The translations under genes and the position numbers were made by a program. Source: Aquabacterium sp. (GTDB taxonomy: Bacteria; Pseudomonadota; Gammaproteobacteria; Burkholderiales; Burkholderiaceae_C). Taken from it: a stretch of 64,000 nt of DNA. The notes under the pieces are model-generated. The model did no database searches. It saw only the letters and a program-made list of their open reading frames with translations, and had not been told where the DNA came from. The first letter of the stretch is position 1. The number at the start of each line of letters is the position of its first letter. Location: NCBI GenBank assembly GCA_023150345.1, contig JAKLLB010000003.1:53950-117949 (forward strand), in the 5' to 3' direction. Positions 56,720 to 64,000 of the stretch are shown here, one piece after another.

Positions 56720-59049
56720 TCGTCGCGCCGCGGCACGAGCAGGTCGCGGTTGCCGTTGGAGGCCATTGCAGATACGAGGCCGGAGCGCTCCATCTGTTCG
56801 AGCAGGCGCGCAGCCCGGTTGTAGCCGATGCGCAGGTGGCGCTGCACCAGCGAGATGGAGGCCTTCTTGTTCTGCAGAACGATGGCAACGGCCTGGTCGT
56901 ACATCGGATCACTCTCGCCATCGGCGCCGCTCCCACCGGCGCCGGTGCCGTCGGCGTCGCCATCGAGCGTACCGCCCTCGAGGATGCCCTCGATGTAGTT
57001 GGGCGCGCCCTGGCTCTTGAGGTACTCGACCACGCGGTGCACCTCCTCGTCCGACACGAACGCGCCATGCACGCGCACCGGCAACCCGGTGCCAGGGGCC
57101 AGGTAGAGCATGTCGCCCTGCCCCAGCAGGGCCTCGGCACCCATCTGATCGAGGATCGTGCGGCTGTCGATCTTGCTGGACACCTGGAACGACAGTCGTG
57201 TCGGGATATTGGCCTTGATCAGGCCCGTGATCACGTCCACGCTGGGCCGCTGGGTGGCCAGGATCAGGTGGATGCCGGCAGCTCGTGCCTTCTGGGCCAG
57301 GCGGGCAATCAATTCCTCGATCTTCTTGCCCACCACCATCATCAGGTCGGCCAGCTCGTCGATCACCACCACGACAAAGGGCAGCCGCTCCAGCGGCTCT
57401 GGCGCATCGGGGGTCAGGCTGAACGGGTTGGGGATGGACTGGCCAGCCTCGTGGGCCTCGGCAATCTTCTTGTTGTATCCGGCGAGATTGCGCACGCCAA
57501 GCTTGCTCATCAGCTTGTAGCGACGCTCCATCTCGCCCACGCACCAGTTCAACGCATTGGCGGCCTGCTTCATGTCGGTGACCACCGGACACAGCAGGTG
57601 CGGAATGCCCTCGTACACGCTCATCTCGAGCATCTTCGGGTCGATCAGGATGAGCCGAACATCGCGAGCCTCGGCCTTGTAGAGCAGGCTGAGGATCATG
57701 GCGTTGATGCCCACGCTCTTGCCCGAGCCGGTCGTACCCGCGACCAGGCAGTGCGGCATCTTGGCCAGGTCGGCCACCACCGGTGCGCCGACGATGTCCT
57801 TGCCCAGGCCCATGGTGAGCTGCGACATCGCGTCGGCATACACCTGTGAGCCCAGGATCTCGGCCAGCCGGATGGTCTGCCGCCGCGCGTTGGGCAGCTC
57901 CAGGGCCATCGTGGTCTTGCCTGGGATGGTCTCGACCACGCGTATGCTCACCAGCGAAAGCGAACGCGCCAAGTCCTTGGCCAGGTTCACGACTTGCGAG
58001 CCCTTGACGCCGGTGGCTGGCTCGACTTCGTAGCGGGTGATCACAGGTCCAGGCGAGGCGGCGACCACGCGCACGTCGACTCCGAAGTCGCGCAGCTTCT
58101 TCTCGATCAACCGGGAGGTCATCTCCAGCGACTCCGGCGTGACCGACTCCTGGCGACCATTGGGCGCGTCGAGCAGGTCCACCTGAGGCAGCCGGGTGTC
58201 GGTGAGCTCGGCGAACAGCGGTTTCTGCCGTTCCTTGGCGACGCGGGTCGATCGCGGCACGTCGACCACGGGCGGTTCGATCACGATGGGCGCATGGTCC
58301 TCGACCACGGCGCGCTCGACCTCGACCACCTGTTCACGCTCGCGCATGGCCTGCTCGCCGATGCGCTGGTCTTCCTGGCGCTCCCGCGCCTCGTGGCGAC
58401 GAGCACCGAATCCCTCCACCCACGTACCCAGCGATTCAGCCGTGCGCACCCACGAGAACCGCATCGACAGGCTCACGCCGACCACCAGGGTGGCGATCCA
58501 GAACACACCCGACCCGGCGAAACCCAGCCCGCGCATCGATGCCGACCCCAGCACCTGGCCCAGCACGCCACCGGCCTGGCCACCAGGCAGCAGTGTGTCG
58601 TAGCGATACAGCCGGGTCCACTCGAGCCCGCAACTGGCCGCGAGCAGCAAGCACAGCCCGAGCCAGAAGGGCCAGCGCGACACCGAGACCCCAGCCGTCG
58701 GCGAGCCGCGCAGGCTGAGCGCCAAGCCCTGCAACCATGCGCGCAGGCTCACCAGTGGCAACCACCACGCCGAATAGCCGAACACGAACAGCAATGCGTC
58801 GGACACCCAGGCGCCCAACAGGCCAGCGCGGTTGTGCAGCCCCGCGCCCTGCCCGGACGTCGAGAAGCCCGGGTCGGCCGGGTGGTGCGTGGCCAGCGCC
58901 AGCACCAGGAGCAGCCATCCGACGACGCCGGCCAGCAGCGCCAGCTGGCGGGTCCAGCGTGGCAGGGGTGCACCAGCGGCGTCGTCCGCGGCGCCGCCGG
59001 CCAGGCCGGGCGCACCATCGGCGCGCAGCGATCCGAGTGGAAACGTCAT
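56716..59049 (-). CDS. ftsK: DNA translocase FtsK
   Basis: 777 residues. Four membrane helices in the first ~200, a short linker, then the alpha/beta motor with Walker [12 protein letters not shown] and Walker [15 protein letters not shown], and a C-terminal gamma winged helix ([27 protein letters not shown]) that reads KOPS sites. Moves chromosome dimers to dif at division. Linker is much shorter than in E. coli FtsK (1,329 residues), as usual in betaproteobacteria. Start 59049 or 59058. Confidence 0.95.
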   Translation of the reverse strand: MTFPLGSLRADGAPGLAGGAADDAAGAPLPRWTRQLALLAGVVGWLLLVLALATHHPADPGFSTSGQGAGLHNRAGLLGAWVSDALLFVFGYSAWWLPLVSLRAWLQGLALSLRGSPTAGVSVSRWPFWLGLCLLLAASCGLEWTRLYRYDTLLPGGQAGGVLGQVLGSASMRGLGFAGSGVFWIATLVVGVSLSMRFSWVRTAESLGTWVEGFGARRHEARERQEDQRIGEQAMREREQVVEVERAVVEDHAPIVIEPPVVDVPRSTRVAKERQKPLFAELTDTRLPQVDLLDAPNGRQESVTPESLEMTSRLIEKKLRDFGVDVRVVAASPGPVITRYEVEPATGVKGSQVVNLAKDLARSLSLVSIRVVETIPGKTTMALELPNARRQTIRLAEILGSQVYADAMSQLTMGLGKDIVGAPVVADLAKMPHCLVAGTTGSGKSVGINAMILSLLYKAEARDVRLILIDPKMLEMSVYEGIPHLLCPVVTDMKQAANALNWCVGEMERRYKLMSKLGVRNLAGYNKKIAEAHEAGQSIPNPFSLTPDAPEPLERLPFVVVVIDELADLMMVVGKKIEELIARLAQKARAAGIHLILATQRPSVDVITGLIKANIPTRLSFQVSSKIDSRTILDQMGAEALLGQGDMLYLAPGTGLPVRVHGAFVSDEEVHRVVEYLKSQGAPNYIEGILEGGTLDGDADGTGAGGSGADGESDPMYDQAVAIVLQNKKASISLVQRHLRIGYNRAARLLEQMERSGLVSAMASNGNRDLLVPRRDE

Positions 59050-59146
59050 GCGCCGCATTGTGGCGCAAGGTCCCTGCGACACACCGCCCGCCAGGTTGTC
59101 GCGGCCAGCCCGGAGCGGCGGTCTGCCGCCCCCCGGCGGCGGGTCC

Positions 59147-61014
<1,868 letters not shown>

Positions 61015-61075
61015 CTCGACATCCCTGGCTGCGGGTCACCTTGCCGGAGCGAGCGGCGCCGGTGCCGAAACTGGC

Positions 61076-61081
61076 TATAAT
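61076..61081 (+). promoter_or_regulatory. -10 box for rpmB-rpmG
   Basis: Consensus TATAAT at 61076-61081 with a leader of about 155 bases before rpmB. No good -35 at 16-18 bases. The box lies between the inverted arms GCCGAAACTGGC and GCCAATTTCGGTGC (61064-61104), which could form an operator. Confidence 0.6.
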
Positions 61082-61241
61082 CGCGGTCTTTGCCAATTTC
61101 GGTGCCGGATTCGGGGCACATATCGGGCGGGACGGGCAGGCCAGCAGGACAGGCAGGCCTGGAGATGGGGTTGCGCCCGTCGAACCGAATCCGCGAATCC
61201 GGTGGCTCCGCCTGCAACAGTTCAAAGTTTGGAGAAGCGTC

Positions 61242-61475
61242 ATGGCACGCGTCTGTCAAGTCACGGGCAAGGGCCCGATGGTCGGGAACAATGTCTCCCA
61301 CGCCAACAACAAGACCAAGCGCCGCTGGCTGCCGAACCTGCAGTACCGTCGGTTCTGGGTCGAAAGCGAGAACCGCTGGGTGCGCCTGCGCGTGACCAGC
61401 GCGGCTCTGCGCCTGATCGACAAGGTCGGCATCGATCAGGTCGTCGCCGACCTGCGCGCCAAGGGTGCCCTGTAA
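61242..61475 (+). CDS. rpmB: 50S ribosomal protein L28
   Basis: 77 residues, [34 protein letters not shown]: a textbook bacterial L28 of the large subunit. ATG at 61242 after GGAGAAG. First gene of the rpmB-rpmG operon. The Cys5 position is kept but there is no zinc CxxC pair, so it is the zinc-independent form. Confidence 0.98.
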   Translation: MARVCQVTGKGPMVGNNVSHANNKTKRRWLPNLQYRRFWVESENRWVRLRVTSAALRLIDKVGIDQVVADLRAKGAL

Positions 61476-61511
61476 TCAGGCCACCCACCATCATCAGACC
61501 AGGAGCACACC

Positions 61512-61682
61512 ATGGCAACCAAAGGCGGACGCGAGAAGATCAAGCTGGAATCCACTGCGGGTACCGGTCACTTCTACACCACGGCCAAGAACAAGAAGAC
61601 CACGCCCGAGAAGCTCGAATTCATGAAGTTCGACCCGAAGGCGCGCAAGCACGTCCTGTACAAGGAAATCAAGCTCAAGTGA
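61512..61682 (+). CDS. rpmG: 50S ribosomal protein L33
   Basis: 56 residues, [24 protein letters not shown]: bacterial L33, zinc-independent (no CxxC). The ATG at 61512 follows AGGAG. 36 bases after rpmB; the pair is conserved across proteobacteria. Ends at TGA 61680-61682, just before a likely terminator. Confidence 0.98.
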   Translation: MATKGGREKIKLESTAGTGHFYTTAKNKKTTPEKLEFMKFDPKARKHVLYKEIKLK

Positions 61683-61694
61683 GCTCTGTCCGGG

Positions 61695-61743
61695 CCGGGT
61701 CATGCCCGGTCTGACACCAAGCGGGCCGCGCCAGTGGCCCGCT
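61695..61743 (+). terminator. Two stem-loops after rpmG
   Basis: CCGGG-TCATG-CCCGG (61695-61709) and AGCGGGCC/GGCCCGCT (61720-61743, 8-bp perfect, 8-base loop), then GGGTTTG. Position after rpmG suggests the operon's terminator, although the T-run is short. Confidence 0.65.
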
Positions 61744-61882
61744 GGGTTTGCAGCGGCGCCCTGTCACTTGGCGCCGACGGGCCCGAAGCATCCGCCGTGA
61801 CGGCGGACAGACCGCGAGCGACACGCCGCTCCTCGCCCAACCGGCCAGCACACCGAGCCCTCAGGGCATGGCGTGCACCCCG

Positions 61883-63109
61883 CTACATGCGTGCGGCTCG
61901 CAGCGTCAGCGAGAAGTTCTCCAAGGCCACGATACCGCTGGCCTCCGCCTTGCGGCACCAAGCCTGCAACTCGGCTACCAGTTGCTCGGCCGACGCGTTG
62001 GTGCGCGTCCAGATCTGGCGCAGCTCCTCGCGCATGCTCAGTAGCTTGGCCAGGTGCGGGCTGGCTGCCACCACCTCGTCCAGGCGCGCACGCAACTCCG
62101 GCGGGATCTGCTGTGCATCGCGTGGCAGCCAGCGCCGTGCCAGTCGCAACTCGTTCAGCCGCCCGGCATTGCGGGCGCCCTGTGCCTTCAGGTTGCGCAA
62201 CTCGGTGGCACACGCCTGCCGCAAGGCGCTCGCATAACGAGCCATCACCTCGTAGCGATTGGCGATGACCGCCTCGAGCGTCTTCGCGTCTGCCACGGGC
62301 TTGGTGGGGCCGCGCTGCAGGTGCGGCACGGTCTTGCGAACCCGCGCCAGGCCCAGCAACTCCAACGCCCGGATGTAGCCCCAGGCAATGTCGAACTCGA
62401 ACGGCTTGACCGAGAGCTTGGCCGACGTGGGATAGGTGTGGTGGTTGTTGTGCAGTTCCTCGCCGCCGATCACGATGCCCCACGGCACCACGTTGGTCGA
62501 CGCATCGGCAGACTCGAAACTGCGATAGCCGCGATAGTGCCCGATGCCGTTGATGATGCCGGCCGCACAGACCGGGATCCACAACATCTGAGCCGCCCAG
62601 ACCGTGAGGCCGATCGCGCCGAACATCAACAGGTCGATCACCAGCATCAGGCCCACACCTTGCCAGGTGTAGCGGGCATACACATGCCGCTCGAGCCAGT
62701 CGTCGGGCGTGTTGTGCCCGTACTTGCTCAGGGTCTCGGCGTTGCGAGCCTCCGCCCGGTACAGCTCACTGCCGCGCAACAGCACCGTGCGGATGCCCTT
62801 GCTGACGGGGCTGTGCGGATCGTCGGCGGTCTCGCAGCGCGCATGGTGCTTGCGGTGGATGGCCACCCACTCCCGTGTCACCATCCCGGTCGTCAGCCAC
62901 AGCCAGAAGCGGAAGAAGTGCGCAGGCAATGGATGCAAGTCCAGCGCGCGGTGGGCTTGCGAGCGGTGCAGGAAGATCGTGACCGCGGCAATGGTCACAT
63001 GCGTCAGCGCCAGTGTGTAGGCCACCAGGGTCCAGGCGCTGGCACTGCGCCAAAGTCCATGGGCCGCAGCATCGACCAAAGACAACCAGAGCACGGCGGG
63101 GTCGGTCAT
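61883..63109 (-). CDS. Fatty acid desaturase with an extra C-terminal domain
   Basis: 408 residues. Membrane-bound acyl desaturase part (about 1-260) with the three histidine boxes: His48 and His53 (HRSQAH), HRKHH (85-89) and HNNHH (220-224), and four or so helices. The remaining ~140 residues (from about VIANRYEVMARYA) are soluble, helical and charged; the final EELRQIWTRTNASAEQL and WCRKAEASGIVALENF resemble the C-terminal end of ISL3-type transposases. This architecture recalls the longer bacterial DesA enzymes. Likely introduces cis double bonds into phospholipid acyl chains. Confidence 0.82.
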   Translation of the reverse strand: MTDPAVLWLSLVDAAAHGLWRSASAWTLVAYTLALTHVTIAAVTIFLHRSQAHRALDLHPLPAHFFRFWLWLTTGMVTREWVAIHRKHHARCETADDPHSPVSKGIRTVLLRGSELYRAEARNAETLSKYGHNTPDDWLERHVYARYTWQGVGLMLVIDLLMFGAIGLTVWAAQMLWIPVCAAGIINGIGHYRGYRSFESADASTNVVPWGIVIGGEELHNNHHTYPTSAKLSVKPFEFDIAWGYIRALELLGLARVRKTVPHLQRGPTKPVADAKTLEAVIANRYEVMARYASALRQACATELRNLKAQGARNAGRLNELRLARRWLPRDAQQIPPELRARLDEVVAASPHLAKLLSMREELRQIWTRTNASAEQLVAELQAWCRKAEASGIVALENFSLTLRAARM

Positions 63110-63300
63110 GACGGCACCTTCACGGGGGTTTCAGAATCTGGCCCGTATTCTAGGTATTTGACATCGGACAAGCACAGGCGAGCGGCCCATGGTTGACCCG
63201 GTGACTTGCCAGAAGTCCGAGGGGCGCCCCGGGGGTCATGGGCCTCGTGGAGTTGCCCGACGCGCAGTGACAGGTGTGGAGGTCCTCGGATGGCCGCCCG

Positions 63301-64000
63301 TCATGCGGGGTCGCGCTCCCAGATCACGGCGAAGAAGCCGTCGCTGCCATGGCGGTGCGGCCACAGGCGCAGGCAACCATCGCGAGTGAGGCTGCTGGCG
63401 TCAGGCACTCCGGCTTGTTCCAGCACGGGTGCCACATCCAGCCGGCGCAATTCGGGATGCGCGGCCTGAAACGCGTCGGCCACCTCCTCGTTCTCGGTGC
63501 GCAGCAGGCTGCAGGTGGCGTACACCAGCCGGCCGCCGGGCTTGAGCAAGCGCACCGAGCTGTCGAGGATCGCCCGCTGCTTGACGGACAGCTCCTGCAC
63601 CGCCTGGGGCGACTGGCGCCACTTCAGGTCCGGGTTGCGGCGCAGCGTGCCCAGGCCAGAACAGGGTGCGTCCACCAGCACACGATCGATCTTGCCTGCC
63701 AGGCGCTTGATGCGGTCGTCGCGCTCATGGGCAATCTGCACCGGATGCACGTTGGACAGGCCACTGCGCTTCAACCTGGGCTTGAGCGCCTCGAGCCGGT
63801 GGCCGGACACATCGAACGCGTACAAACGCCCTGTGCTTCGCATGGCGGCGCCGAGTGCGAGCGTCTTGCCGCCGGCGCCGGCGCAGAAGTCGACCACCAT
63901 CTCCCCGCGCCGCGCCTGCACCAGCAGCGCCAGCAACTGGCTGCCCTCATCCTGCACCTCGATCGCGCCCGCTTCGAACAGCGGCAACCGGTTGAGTGCC
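63301..64000 (-). CDS. RsmB/NOP-family rRNA cytosine methyltransferase (cut by window edge)
   Basis: The open frame runs off the right edge (from 64000 backwards), so only the C-terminal ~233 residues are seen. The SAM-binding DFCAGAGGKTLALGAAM, the catalytic PC motif VDAPCSGLGTLRRNPDLKW and second cysteine TCSLLRTENEEV mark RsmB/RsmF-type 5-methylcytosine RNA methyltransferases. Likely acts on 16S rRNA. An apparent TTG start near 63987 is inside the gene, since ALNRLPLFEAG is continuous upstream. Confidence 0.88.
   Translation of the reverse strand, partial: ALNRLPLFEAGAIEVQDEGSQLLALLVQARRGEMVVDFCAGAGGKTLALGAAMRSTGRLYAFDVSGHRLEALKPRLKRSGLSNVHPVQIAHERDDRIKRLAGKIDRVLVDAPCSGLGTLRRNPDLKWRQSPQAVQELSVKQRAILDSSVRLLKPGGRLVYATCSLLRTENEEVADAFQAAHPELRRLDVAPVLEQAGVPDASSLTRDGCLRLWPHRHGSDGFFAVIWERDPA

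Noticed and set aside
61883-62300. Insertion sequence suggested by the transposase-like tail of the desaturase
   Set aside because: No terminal inverted repeats, no target duplication and no DDE residues seen; the tail is continuous with the desaturase frame.

Overview
High-GC, densely coded DNA (about 60 protein genes in 64 kb, short gaps, many ATGA-type overlaps) whose gene content fits a betaproteobacterium of the order Burkholderiales, probably a Rubrivivax/Leptothrix/Methylibium-type relative. Pointers are the BPSS1780-type membrane protein, the small conserved 72-residue protein beside ribD, the glyA-nrdR-minor pilin-ribD order, and the ppx/sixA/ppk cluster. This placement is inferred from protein content alone; no rRNA lies in the window. 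The region is ordinary chromosome: no insertion sequence, prophage, plasmid or CRISPR array was seen.

Layout. 1-8.4 kb: end of a metallo-beta-lactamase-fold hydrolase, the Entner-Doudoroff pair edd-eda with a HexR-like operator, a ChaC-type cyclotransferase, a MobA-like nucleotidyltransferase, pdxH, msrA, a DUF218 membrane protein and ubiD. 8.4-18.2 kb: a lytic transglycosylase; glyA behind what looks like a ZTP (pfl-type) riboswitch; nrdR; a five-gene minor-pilin operon (fimT, pilE-like, pilW, pilX, pilV) with an unusually long PilX and PilV and no pilY1; ribD; tRNA-Asp. 18.3-32.8 kb: EamA permease, UspA, degenerate HD-GYP protein, ZIP transporter, dienelactone hydrolase, the polyphosphate genes ppx, sixA and ppk, then polA, thrB, a BPSS1780/PadR pair and a small lipoprotein.

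32.8-48.5 kb: uvrD, a secreted CxxC protein of unknown function, a DUF1513 protein with a possible Fur site, guaC, an S41 peptidase lipoprotein, a valS gene broken by an internal out-of-frame deletion, a 2-hydroxyacid dehydrogenase paralogue lacking catalytic residues, tusA, a Nudix hydrolase, cysM, tRNA-Leu(CAA), a rhomboid protease, an SDR protein and a ferredoxin-type reductase. 48.5-64 kb: a livHMGF branched-chain amino acid ABC operon followed by its binding-protein gene, rarA, an orphan cheW, lolA-ftsK, a Crp/Fnr regulator, trxB, rpmB-rpmG, a fatty-acid desaturase with an added C-terminal domain, and a RsmB-type rRNA methyltransferase cut by the right edge.

The most unusual observations are the damaged valS (an essential gene, so either an assembly error or a sign of another copy), the riboswitch in front of glyA, the repeat-bearing PilV in a pilY1-less minor-pilin operon, and the dehydrogenase and HD-GYP paralogues that have lost active-site residues. 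No wholly new multi-gene system was recognised.
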